Assembly: GCA_903921605.1 (NCBI GenBank)
Contig: CAIXQV010000944.1
Span: forward strand, 1-10,093
Direction: 5' to 3'
DNA from: an uncultured Planctomycetaceae bacterium
GTDB lineage: Bacteria; Planctomycetota; Planctomycetia; Planctomycetales; Planctomycetaceae
Length of the DNA: 10,093 bases
Positions 1 through 6,517 of this stretch are shown here, piece by piece (position 1 is the first letter of the stretch; every line of letters starts with the position of its first letter). Position numbers and translations under genes: made by a program. Under the pieces are notes generated by a model that had not been told where the DNA came from, ran no database searches, and was given only the letters and a program-made list of their open reading frames with translations.

Positions 1-1
1 G

Positions 2-376
2 TACAAGGACAACAAGCCAATTCAACAGGCCATGCGACGTCTCTACGCAGCGGGTCAGCTGAACGCTGATCAAAGTCTGATTATGGCGGAAACGCGTCCA
101 CGGGAAGAGTTGTACGATACTCAGACCGACCCGTTTGAACTGCATAACCTGGCCGGCAACCCAGAACATCAATCACGACTGGAAACGATGCGGACAGCAT
201 TTCGTGACTGGCAAAAACGCACCGGCGACCCCGGCGTTCCCGAGTCGGAAGACGTTTACAAAATCGAAGTCGGCGCGAAGCATCTTGAGGGCGGCAAGAA
301 CGCCGACAACACTCAATATAAGAACAACGTTGAACTCATGCTGAAATGGAACACCGAGCGACCATACGTGCCCTGA
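2..376 (+). CDS. Sulfatase, C-terminal fragment (gene enters from the left edge)
   Basis: This is the last 124 codons of a gene that starts outside the window; the frame is open from base 2 to the TGA at 374-376. The stretch reading REELYDTQTDPFELHNLAGN, followed by a helix rich in charged residues and DWQKRTGDPG, is the usual C-terminal signature of arylsulfatase-type enzymes (the region often called DUF4976), where the phrase 'ELYDLxxDPxExxNLA' is highly conserved. The family hydrolyses sulfate esters, in planctomycetes often those on algal polysaccharides, and its members are normally exported. The catalytic Cys/Ser motif (CxPSR) and metal ligands lie upstream and cannot be seen, so activity and substrate cannot be judged. 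The last 40 residues (KIEVGAKHLEGGKN and after) are a plain tail. Family assignment is strong; substrate is unknown. Confidence 0.88.
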   Translation, partial: YKDNKPIQQAMRRLYAAGQLNADQSLIMAETRPREELYDTQTDPFELHNLAGNPEHQSRLETMRTAFRDWQKRTGDPGVPESEDVYKIEVGAKHLEGGKNADNTQYKNNVELMLKWNTERPYVP

Positions 377-565
377 TTGAGTGCGACTCACCGCCTTTCG
401 AAATCCAATACTTGTGTTGCCCGCTTGCCTGGACCCTCGCATCGGGGTCTGCATTTCGCTGTTGGCGGAAGCACGACGAACGCGCGCGGGGACGTTGATT
501 GGACAGAGCCCGTGCACAGCAAATTGACGTTGCAGCGACAAGATCTTCCCCAATTTTCAGAATAA

Positions 566-581
566 AGGACAATTTAGTCCT
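566..581. promoter_or_regulatory. Candidate Rrf2/NsrR-like operator upstream of hcp
   Basis: The sequence AGGAC-AATTTA-GTCCT has perfect 5-bp inverted arms around an all-A/T six-base centre, with A/T-rich flanks (ATAA before, ATTTA after). That layout, short G/C-containing arms around an A/T centre, resembles sites of Rrf2-family iron-sulfur regulators such as IscR and NsrR. NsrR is known to control hcp in several bacteria. The site lies about 140 bases before the hcp start. No regulator gene is present in the window, so the link is inference from motif shape and neighbouring gene. Confidence 0.4.
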
Positions 582-708
582 ATTTAGGCTCGATCGCGCT
601 CGGCCAAAACACGACATTGAGGTCTTGTTTTGGCAATTCGGTTCAAATATCGCACCAGCTCAGCTGGTTTGAAGATTGGTTTTCCGAATCTTTCGCAGGC
701 AACGTGGC

Positions 709-714
709 AAGGAG
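709..714 (+). promoter_or_regulatory. Ribosome binding site that fixes the hcp start
   Basis: AAGGAG lies seven bases before the ATG at 722. The same frame is open back to a TTG at 617, but only the ATG at 722 has a strong Shine-Dalgarno sequence and gives the expected N-terminus MFCNQC, so the extra 35 residues are not part of the protein. Confidence 0.85.
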
Positions 715-721
715 TTTGGCG

Positions 722-1957
722 ATGTTTTGCAATCAGTGCGAGCAGACACAAAACGGTCGAGGCTGTACGGACGTCGGTGTATGCGGCAAAGATGAAGACG
801 TGCAGTCCCTTCAGGAAATCCTGCTTTATGGTCTGAAAGGCATGGCGGCTTATGCCAACCATGCGCGGCGTTTGGGCAAGGTCGATGACAGCGTTAGTGA
901 GTTTATCGAGGAAGCTTTATTTTCCACGATGACCAACGTGAACTTTGACCTTGAGACACTGCTGGAGATTGTTCTGGAGTGCGGTCACAAGAACGTTCGA
1001 GTCATGCAGCTTCTTGATGAAGGACACACCGAACGATTCGGTACACCGTCTCCCGTCAGTGTCTACGAGGGGACGAAGGCTGGTCCCGGCATTCTGGTGA
1101 CCGGGCATGACATGGTTGATCTCGCAGATCTGCTGGAGCAATCCGCCGGACAGGGAATCAACGTGTATACTCATGGCGAAATGTTGCCAGCGCACAGTTA
1201 TCCAAAGCTGCGAGCCTACGCGCATCTTGCTGGTCACTACGGTGGCCCGTGGCAAAATCAGCATTGGGAGTTCCCGTCGTTCTCAGGGCCGATTATTGCC
1301 ACCACGAACTGTGTGTTGATTCCGCCCGACTCGTATAAAGATCGACTTTATACAACTCGCTTCACCGCGGTCCCGGGGGGCAAGCGTCTGCGATCCAACG
1401 ATTTTTCCGCAGTGATTGCTCAGGCGAAAGAGTTACCTCCGCTGAAGGATTGCAAGGTGCGAGAATCAACCGTCGGATTTCATCATTCGGTCATTCTGGG
1501 ACTCGCTGACAAAATCGTCGACGCTGTCAAAAGTGGTGAGATCAAAAAGTTCTATCTCATCGGCGGCTGCGATGGAGCAGAGATTGGCCGCAACTACTAC
1601 ACCAAACTGGCTCACGGTGCGCCGCAGGAGTCGGTAATTCTTACGCTCGGCTGCGGGAAATATCGCATTCGCAATCATGACTACGGCACAGCTGCCGGAT
1701 TGCCTAGATTGCTGGACATGGGGCAGTGTAATGATGCGTACGGGGCTGTTCAGGTTGCACTTGGACTGGCCAAAGCCTTCAATTGCGGGATCAATGATCT
1801 GCCGCTGTCAATTGTCCTGTCCTGGTTTGAGCAAAAGGCAGTCGCGGTTCTTCTGAGTCTGCTGGCACTGGGGGTCAAAGGCATTCGCCTGGGGCCTGTT
1901 CCACCAGCGTTTGTTTCCCCAATGTGTTTCGAATCCTGCAGGAAAAGTTTGACCTGA
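722..1957 (+). CDS. hcp: Hybrid cluster protein (hydroxylamine reductase), class III-like, with a C-terminal frameshift
   Basis: Hcp is an iron-sulfur enzyme of the cytoplasm linked to nitric oxide reduction, protein S-nitrosylation and, in vitro, hydroxylamine reduction to ammonia. The N-terminal cubane cysteines C3, C6, C15 and C21 show the CX2CX8CX5C spacing. Candidate hybrid-cluster ligands are all present: H129, E153 (in THGEM), C197 (in TTNC), C283 (in GGCDG), C311, C336 (in GQCND) and E370 (in WFEQKAV). Compared from memory with the 553-aa Desulfovibrio protein, about 115 residues are missing right after C21, which is the hallmark of short class III Hcps. The frame ends early: after VPPAFVSP it reads MCFESCRKSLT and stops at 1957, while the family-like ending continues in the next frame to 2007. 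Restoring one base gives 428 aa. All ligands lie before the break. Start chosen from the AAGGAG site at 709-714. Confidence 0.93.
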   Translation: MFCNQCEQTQNGRGCTDVGVCGKDEDVQSLQEILLYGLKGMAAYANHARRLGKVDDSVSEFIEEALFSTMTNVNFDLETLLEIVLECGHKNVRVMQLLDEGHTERFGTPSPVSVYEGTKAGPGILVTGHDMVDLADLLEQSAGQGINVYTHGEMLPAHSYPKLRAYAHLAGHYGGPWQNQHWEFPSFSGPIIATTNCVLIPPDSYKDRLYTTRFTAVPGGKRLRSNDFSAVIAQAKELPPLKDCKVRESTVGFHHSVILGLADKIVDAVKSGEIKKFYLIGGCDGAEIGRNYYTKLAHGAPQESVILTLGCGKYRIRNHDYGTAAGLPRLLDMGQCNDAYGAVQVALGLAKAFNCGINDLPLSIVLSWFEQKAVAVLLSLLALGVKGIRLGPVPPAFVSPMCFESCRKSLT

Positions 1958-2007
1958 AGTTGATCGAAGCGGAACCGCCAGCTGAACTCGTCATGCTTGG
2001 TTCGTAG
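1916..2007 (+). other. hcp: Frameshifted C-terminal tail of hcp
   Basis: Reading from 1921 in the shifted frame gives NVFRILQEKFDLKLIEAE and then PPAELVMLGS before a TAG at 2005-2007. This matches the normal Hcp ending, in which PAFxSPN is followed by a helix of the type xVLxENFxIxPI. One extra C in the CCCC run at 1917-1920 would join the two frames exactly. The cause is either a real one-base deletion or an error in a short homopolymer. Confidence 0.85.
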
Positions 2008-2027
2008 TCGACTGCTGCATTAACAGC

Positions 2028-2067
2028 ACGCTGCTCCGGGAATACGACTTGATTTCCGGAGCAGTGT
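2028..2067 (+). terminator. Strong hairpin after hcp, possible terminator or attenuator
   Basis: Bases 2028-2042 pair with 2053-2067 to form a 15-bp stem with two G-U pairs and no mismatch, closed by a ten-base loop. It begins 20 bases after the frame-corrected hcp stop. The following bases, TCTTCCTG, are pyrimidine-rich but lack a true T run, so it is at best an imperfect intrinsic terminator. It may also protect the hcp transcript end or reduce read-through into the globin gene. Confidence 0.5.
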
Positions 2068-2140
2068 TCTTCCTGAACCAAAACAGCTTGCATCGTGATC
2101 ATTTCGCACCATCTTAGGCAGGTCACAGGAAACGTGTTCC

Positions 2141-2737
2141 ATGAAGTTGATCGATGAAAAGCGACTGGAGTCAGACCCGGTCTATCGCTTCGAATACCTT
2201 GCGGAGTTTATTGGATTCGAATCGACCGATGCTGATGCAGTGCAGTCGGTCGCAATGTACCTTGGTCCGATGATTCCAGAGTTGGTCGAGAAGACCTACG
2301 CACGGCTTCTCGCCTACGACGCCACAGCAAGACATTTTCTGCCTCGCCAGTCGGGATTTGAAGGTGCTCCACCGATTGACCTGCAGACGCTCACGTCGGC
2401 CCATCCGCAGATCCAGTTTCGCAAAGAACATCTCGCAAGGTACCTCAGTACACTTCTGGGGCGAACCTGTGATGCAAAACTGGTCCCTTATCTGGACATG
2501 GTCGGCAGGATTCATACGCCGCAGGCTGGCAACAAGGAAATTAATGTTCCGCTTGTTCAGATGAATGCGCTGATGGGGCATCTGTCAGATACGCTCCTTG
2601 AGGCCCTGTTTGCGCTTCCTTTGGAACTTTCTGAGAAGACGATGGTCATCCGTGCCTTCAATCGTTTGCTCTGGGTGCAAAATGATTTCATCAACCGCCA
2701 CTATCGTCGTGACGGATCAGACTGCGGGCAAGAATGA
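2141..2737 (+). CDS. Protoglobin-like heme protein
   Basis: The 198-residue product matches the size and pattern of protoglobins, single-domain relatives of the globin-coupled sensor domain that bind O2, CO and NO. It opens with a helical lead (FEYLAEFIGFESTDADAV), followed by a B-helix segment VEKTYARLL with a tyrosine at 53 suited to the distal B10 position. The E/F region RKEHLARYLSTLLG comes next, then VGRIHTPQAG, where H125 is the likely proximal heme ligand (compare the His near 120 in the Methanosarcina protein). C-terminal helices follow, with no kinase, cyclase or chemotaxis output domain. The protein is expected in the cytoplasm. It lies 133 bases after the corrected end of hcp, on the same strand, which points to a role in nitric oxide handling or sensing. 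A weak AGGA sits ten bases before the ATG. Family assignment is by pattern; ligand and role are inferred. Confidence 0.8.
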   Translation: MKLIDEKRLESDPVYRFEYLAEFIGFESTDADAVQSVAMYLGPMIPELVEKTYARLLAYDATARHFLPRQSGFEGAPPIDLQTLTSAHPQIQFRKEHLARYLSTLLGRTCDAKLVPYLDMVGRIHTPQAGNKEINVPLVQMNALMGHLSDTLLEALFALPLELSEKTMVIRAFNRLLWVQNDFINRHYRRDGSDCGQE

Positions 2738-2783
2738 TCATTCCCAAACAGCTTGCACAAACTGTCACACTCCGAGTATAGAT

Positions 2784-3461
2784 TTAAGCCGCAGGATTAC
2801 TCATCGCAGTATAGACGCTGAATGCCTGTTCGAACGCGGCGTTAAACTCCAGCGGCGCAATCCGACGTTGGTTGAACCAGAACATCACGCTCCCTGAACG
2901 AACCTCAAGGCAGAGATTCTGCATTCCGGCCAACAACTCACGAATATCGGGGCGGAGAAAGTCCCTGATTGCAGCTTCGTCGTTGCCGGTCAGCACGTAC
3001 TTTTTTGAGAACTCCGGCGAGTCCACAAAATCGATGTCCTGGCCTCCCAGCATTTCCCCGAGCTTATTGAACCAGCCTTCAGGTTTGATCTCAAACTGCG
3101 GTGCGTTGATCGAGGGGGAGCAAAACAAGATTACTGTCTGCTGCCAGACTCTCGTGTTCTTGCCATGTCCGGTGGTGTAACGATAATCACAGAAGGTGAC
3201 GCCCAGCGAATCGACCCGCCTCGTAAAGATATTCGTCCACGCTCTTTGCCGTCCGGTCGTCATCAGTCGTGAGCTGCCAACAATTCCATCCAGCTCGCCC
3301 GGATAGACGGTGAGGTATTCGAAACCAAGGGCTGTGGCGACCTCCAGCCACTGCTGTCTTCGCTTCTTATCAAAGTGAAAAGCGATCCAGAAGATCAGTC
3401 CGAGGATTCCAGCGATACCACTCACGACAGCTACTGGAATGAGCCAACCACCATCGTTCAT
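2784..3461 (-). CDS. Membrane-anchored protein of unknown function
   Basis: I do not recognise a named family. The 225-aa product starts with a hydrophobic segment at about residues 7-29 (LIPVAVVSGIAGILGLIFWI), followed by KKRRQQW. This looks like a single N-terminal transmembrane anchor with the bulk of the protein on the cytoplasmic side by the positive-inside rule. The soluble part has features I associate with a widespread uncharacterised family: LGFEYL near 46, FCDYRYTTGHGK at 90-101, QQTVILF, then KLGEMLGGQDIDFVDSPEFS and YVLTGNDE at 155-162. No catalytic motif is visible. It is the last of four minus-strand genes, separated by 196 bases from the pentapeptide-repeat gene, so it may have its own promoter. 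It converges with the globin gene, with 46 bases between the two stops. Confidence 0.75.
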   Translation of the reverse strand: MNDGGWLIPVAVVSGIAGILGLIFWIAFHFDKKRRQQWLEVATALGFEYLTVYPGELDGIVGSSRLMTTGRQRAWTNIFTRRVDSLGVTFCDYRYTTGHGKNTRVWQQTVILFCSPSINAPQFEIKPEGWFNKLGEMLGGQDIDFVDSPEFSKKYVLTGNDEAAIRDFLRPDIRELLAGMQNLCLEVRSGSVMFWFNQRRIAPLEFNAAFEQAFSVYTAMSNPAA

Positions 3462-3474
3462 AATTTCACCAACC

Positions 3475-3505
3475 AGGATAACATTGAGTGAACTGAAAGT
3501 ATCAA
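3475..3505 (-). promoter_or_regulatory. Weak promoter candidate for the membrane-anchored protein gene
   Basis: On the minus strand, TTGATA (3505-3500, five of six to TTGACA) is followed after 19 bases by TATCCT (3480-3475, four of six to TATAAT), ending 13 bases before the start codon. The spacing is two bases longer than ideal and the leader would be very short, so this is a tentative call. Confidence 0.25.
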
Positions 3506-3539
3506 ACGTCCGCAGCCTAATCTGAAGTGTAAACCGAAG

Positions 3540-3569
3540 TGAGCCGCATGCTTTATCACATGCGACTCA
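3540..3569. other. Intergenic hairpin between the pentapeptide-repeat and membrane-protein genes
   Basis: The bases TGAGCCGCATG (3540-3550) and CATGCGACTCA (3559-3569) form an 11-bp stem with a single mismatch around an eight-base loop. It lies in the 196-base gap 3462-3657, about 90 bases after the stop of the pentapeptide-repeat gene on the minus strand. There is no T run on either side, so it is not a classical terminator. It could be a transcript-end structure, a protein-binding palindrome or a dispersed intergenic repeat. The rest of this gap shows nothing else clear. Confidence 0.45.
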
Positions 3570-3657
3570 TCTCGGAACCGCCAGAGAAGAGTTTACCGAA
3601 GATAGTGAGTGTTGTGACCCTCATAAGTGAACTCAGCCGCGGTCTTTGTGCACAGAA

Positions 3658-4497
3658 TTATGAGCCTGCCAGGAACTCCGCAAGAGAGACTTCTCCGTCT
3701 TCATCGGAATCCTTATCTTCGAGTCCCTTCATTTCTTTGCCCGACAGTGTGCCGTCCTCGTTCTTGTCCAGCTTTTGAAATGCCGCTTCGTCGTTGGATT
3801 TTTTTCCGGATGATTTGCGACGAGGTTTTGGAGCTGGCTTCTCGGTCTCGTCTTCGTCATCTTCAGCCATTTCTTCGGCGTCTTCGTCGTCAGGTTTTGT
3901 TTCCTGGTAGATCAATCCCAGAGCCTTGGGATCAAAATCATTCGGCCAGCGAGTCACCTGATCATACTTCGCTTTGCGGAAGTTGGTTCGATCAAGAAGC
4001 ACGGCGGTGGACAAGTCAGCTCCGCTGAAGTCGGCCATATAAAAATCCGATCCATAGATCTGGTTGAAGCCCTTCGTGCCGCGCAGTTTGGCTTCGCGGA
4101 ACTTCATTTCCGATGTGTTGCTGCCCTGAAGATCGAACCCGGACAGATCAACTTTATTGAGGATCGTCATGTGAAAGAATGCACGCCCACTTGCAGTGCG
4201 GAAATCCGTTCCGGTCATATCGGCATAGCTTAAGTTGGTGCCGTTCAGAACAGCGCCCTGGAAGTTGCAGTTCTTCAGGCTGCAGTTCTCGAATTTCGCG
4301 TCCGTGAGGATTGCATCCGTGAAATTGGCGTCATCCAGATTCTGCTTTCTGAAGTCCTTGCCTGACAGATCCTGGCCCTCGAAGTCATGCTTATACTTGC
4401 GTGTTTCTGTTTTCTCCGCTTCGTCAGCGAAGGAAGCGGGGACCGAGGAGATCAGCATCAGCGATGCTAACAGAGTTGTTATCAGAACGGGTTTCAT
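3658..4497 (-). CDS. Secreted pentapeptide-repeat protein with C-terminal EF-hand pair
   Basis: The 279-aa product begins with a signal peptide (MKPVLITTLLASLMLISSVP, likely cut after ASFA at residue 24). Residues 38-178 are pentapeptide repeats of the A(D/N)Lxx type (for example LSGKDFRKQNLDDANFTDA), which fold into a right-handed beta helix. A charged Asp/Glu/Lys/Pro linker at about 200-235 follows. The C-terminus holds two EF-hand loops: D244-E255 (DKNEDGTLSGKE) and D263-E274 (DSDEDGEVSLAE), each with canonical acidic positions and glycine at position 6. It is therefore probably an exported calcium-binding scaffold; no enzyme activity is visible. The frame is open upstream to 4764, but that overlaps the caspase gene, and the start at 4497 gives the signal peptide and has AAAGG ten bases before it. 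It follows the caspase gene on the same strand with an 83-base gap. Confidence 0.85.
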   Translation of the reverse strand: MKPVLITTLLASLMLISSVPASFADEAEKTETRKYKHDFEGQDLSGKDFRKQNLDDANFTDAILTDAKFENCSLKNCNFQGAVLNGTNLSYADMTGTDFRTASGRAFFHMTILNKVDLSGFDLQGSNTSEMKFREAKLRGTKGFNQIYGSDFYMADFSGADLSTAVLLDRTNFRKAKYDQVTRWPNDFDPKALGLIYQETKPDDEDAEEMAEDDEDETEKPAPKPRRKSSGKKSNDEAAFQKLDKNEDGTLSGKEMKGLEDKDSDEDGEVSLAEFLAGS

Positions 4498-4541
4498 TGA
4501 GTGGGGACCTTTCATCATGTGTAGAAACTGAAAATTCGAAA

Positions 4542-4555
4542 TTTCAAATTTGAAA
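4542..4555. repeat. AT-rich perfect palindrome between caspase and pentapeptide-repeat genes
   Basis: TTTCAAATTTGAAA is a perfect 14-bp palindrome inside a run of related words from about 4530 to 4560 (AAATTCGAAATTTCAAATTT and onward), all built from GAAATTT/AAATTTC units. It occupies the 83-base gap after the caspase gene stop and before the pentapeptide gene start on the minus strand. The word structure resembles short dispersed AT-rich intergenic repeats rather than a GC-stem terminator. Whether other copies exist cannot be seen here. Confidence 0.55.
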
Positions 4556-4580
4556 CTTGAGAACCGGAAAACAGGCAGCA

Positions 4581-6455
4581 CTAACGGCCCAGATTGGACT
4601 GCTCGCAGACGACTCTGAAGCCAAGAGCCTTGTGTGCGTAATCTTGTGGCTGAAATTTTCTGGCGGCCGATCGACATTGAGCGACGTCGGACAGATAGGA
4701 GCCACCGCGAATGACCTTGCTCATGCCACCGGACTTGCGCAAAGGATCCGTTGCTTCTTTCCACATGTTGTGCTTTTGCTCCACGGTGAACTGCAGAGTG
4801 ATCGGTGCGTTCAGCAGCTCATGCATGTGCTCAAGAATTTCAACGGGATCACTGACGTCGTGTGAGGTATTCATTCGGATCAGGTGAAGGCCGGACGGCT
4901 GTTCGCTGTAATCGTCCAGGCACCACTCGGCGACATTGCCATGCATATCACAAACGCCGAATTGGTTTGGCGAATGGCTTCCCACCGTTTTCGTTCGCTT
5001 CAACCATTCGCTGCGGTGAGCGTACCAATAGGGCTGGTCAGCTCGAATATTCGCCTGCGATCCATCAATCACCTGGCCAGTTGAGAAGGCCAGAGTACTG
5101 CCGGCTCGACATGCGAACTCCCATTCTGACTCCGAGGGTAGCCGGTAGGCTCGATTGGCGGACAATTCTTCGGGTTGATTGCTGAGTTTTCGACAGAACT
5201 CAACCGCATCGGTCCATGACACCTGCTCGACCGGGAATCGCCCGGTCTTTAGATCGGTGACAGCATCAGCCCCATTGTTGTCATGTGAATGGTGGCTGGG
5301 ATTTTGTCCCATGACGGCTTCGAACTCTGCCTGAGTCACTTCATGGACTCCCGCGAGAATTCTTCTGGAAATGATCACGGCTCGCAGTTCTTCATCAGGA
5401 CGTCGTTTGTACTCCGACTTCACAGACCCTTTGATGTAGTTGGATCTTGGCAACAGAACCAGCGGCATACCGATGGAATTCTTGATGACATTGCCAGGCT
5501 TCATTCTGGCGAGAGCCGCGGTTGCCTTTGGTTTCGGCAATACCGGAGCCAGTGCAAAGACTCCGACCACGTCCTGCCCGATGACTCGAACCGGCGTTTG
5601 ATTTCGGCCGGGATAAAGAGCATTCACGTTGGCCGGAACTTCTGCCAGCACGTGACGATAAAGTTCATCGCTGTCAACGATGCGGTTTTGATCAAAGTCC
5701 GCTGAACCTTCGAGCCCCTGAACAAAGCTAAGCGTAAACGCCCCGTGACCGGCTTCGCGATCTTCGCTGGAAACTTCGTCGCGACGGCAGGCGGCAAATG
5801 TGATGAGCCCCTGTGCCTTTTGAAGAGCATGACCGACATTCTCCGCGATCGTGAACCCTGAAGCCGTTCCCGCACTGCCGGAGTGACACGAATCCAGAAG
5901 CAGCAGTTTCTGAGCAGCCAGGCATTCCTGCAGCATTTGACGCAGTTCGTCGACAGGTAGAGAGGTGTCCTTTTCGCGTTTGCCATCGAAGTCGATTGGA
6001 CAAACGTAGCCGATGAGTTTGAACTTCTCTCCAACTCCCTCAGATCGCAACCCGCCGTGACCGGAGAAACTGACCAGCACGGTATCATTCGGCGTGGCAT
6101 CCGAGAGAAATCTTCGGATCTGATGTCGAAGATTGTTCAGCGTGGGGCGAAGATTTGGATCTTCCTGCCGATCGGTCATTTCCAGAATGCCATCCGGATC
6201 GTAGCCACAACGATCTCGCAGTGTTGAAGCCAGCAGCGTGACGTCTTTAACACAGCATTTCAGTGGATTGACAGGATACGCATCAATACCAATGACAAGT
6301 GCGAGCCGTCGTCCGCTGGTTAGTTGCTTTTCGAGATCCCGCGAAAACTTTTGCTGTGCGTTTCCAGTGGCGATTTGTTCCTGAGCCGTTGTTGACGAAT
6401 TCACAAAGAGTGTGAAAACGCCAAGGATCAGGATGATGAGTTTTTCAGGATTCAT
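4581..6455 (-). CDS. Secreted metacaspase-like peptidase (C14) fused to an FGE-sulfatase domain
   Basis: The 624-aa product starts with a signal peptide (MNPEKLIILILGVFTLFV, cut near TTAQ). Residues about 50-291 form a caspase-like fold: RLALVIGID at 50-58, the catalytic histidine H133 in SFSGHGG and the catalytic cysteine C190 in LLLLDSCHSGSAG. Metacaspases of this kind cut after Arg/Lys, often with calcium. Residues 253-264 (DFDQNRIVDSDE) resemble an EF-hand loop with Arg at the usual glycine. Residues about 329-616 are an FGE-sulfatase (SUMF1/EgtB/PvdO) domain: VEQVSWTDAVEFC, RLPSESEWEFACRAG, GVCDMHGNVAEW and VIRGGSY, ending in GFRVV. By eye, the first FGE catalytic cysteine position is Ser589 while C594 remains, so this domain may bind rather than catalyse. 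The frame extends to a GTG at 6521 overlapping the upstream stop by four bases; I prefer 6455 because it starts the signal peptide, though neither start has a good ribosome binding site. Confidence 0.88.
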   Translation of the reverse strand: MNPEKLIILILGVFTLFVNSSTTAQEQIATGNAQQKFSRDLEKQLTSGRRLALVIGIDAYPVNPLKCCVKDVTLLASTLRDRCGYDPDGILEMTDRQEDPNLRPTLNNLRHQIRRFLSDATPNDTVLVSFSGHGGLRSEGVGEKFKLIGYVCPIDFDGKREKDTSLPVDELRQMLQECLAAQKLLLLDSCHSGSAGTASGFTIAENVGHALQKAQGLITFAACRRDEVSSEDREAGHGAFTLSFVQGLEGSADFDQNRIVDSDELYRHVLAEVPANVNALYPGRNQTPVRVIGQDVVGVFALAPVLPKPKATAALARMKPGNVIKNSIGMPLVLLPRSNYIKGSVKSEYKRRPDEELRAVIISRRILAGVHEVTQAEFEAVMGQNPSHHSHDNNGADAVTDLKTGRFPVEQVSWTDAVEFCRKLSNQPEELSANRAYRLPSESEWEFACRAGSTLAFSTGQVIDGSQANIRADQPYWYAHRSEWLKRTKTVGSHSPNQFGVCDMHGNVAEWCLDDYSEQPSGLHLIRMNTSHDVSDPVEILEHMHELLNAPITLQFTVEQKHNMWKEATDPLRKSGGMSKVIRGGSYLSDVAQCRSAARKFQPQDYAHKALGFRVVCEQSNLGR

Positions 6456-6517
6456 GGTTCTGAAGATTCGAGAAGATCCCGGGGATTGCGACTGATGAAC
6501 GAACTGTTTCAGCCAAT

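Larger units (their letters stand above)
377..721. other. Intergenic region between sulfatase and hcp
   Basis: This gap of 345 bases holds no convincing gene. Short open frames on both strands have no recognisable protein content and no good ribosome binding site. It contains a short GC hairpin at 432-449 (6-bp stem, six-base loop, no T run), which might end the sulfatase transcript but is weak. It also holds a 16-bp palindrome at 566-581, listed separately, and the hcp ribosome binding site at 709-714. I did not find a clear -35/-10 pair; TTGAGG at 617-622 has no matching -10 at standard spacing. Confidence 0.6.

Noticed and set aside
617..721. N-terminal extension of hcp from a TTG codon
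   Set aside because: The 35 extra residues do not resemble Hcp, and the ATG at 722 has a strong AAGGAG and yields the conserved MFCxQC start.
2088..2116. Possible promoter before the globin gene (TTGCAT, 17 bases, ATCTTA)
   Set aside because: The spacing is ideal, but the -10 hexamer does not match the consensus at any position, so it is not supported.
4498..4764. N-terminal extension of the pentapeptide-repeat protein
   Set aside because: It would overlap the caspase coding region, lacks a ribosome binding site and would bury the signal peptide inside the protein.
5289..6100. Open frames of 138 and 158 codons overlapping the caspase gene
   Set aside because: Both lie within the caspase/FGE coding sequence in other frames and have no domain signatures; the caspase frame has catalytic motifs.
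4581..6455. Possible diversity-generating retroelement target in the FGE domain
   Set aside because: FGE/C-type-lectin folds are known targets, but no reverse transcriptase, template repeat or A-biased variable region is visible in the window.
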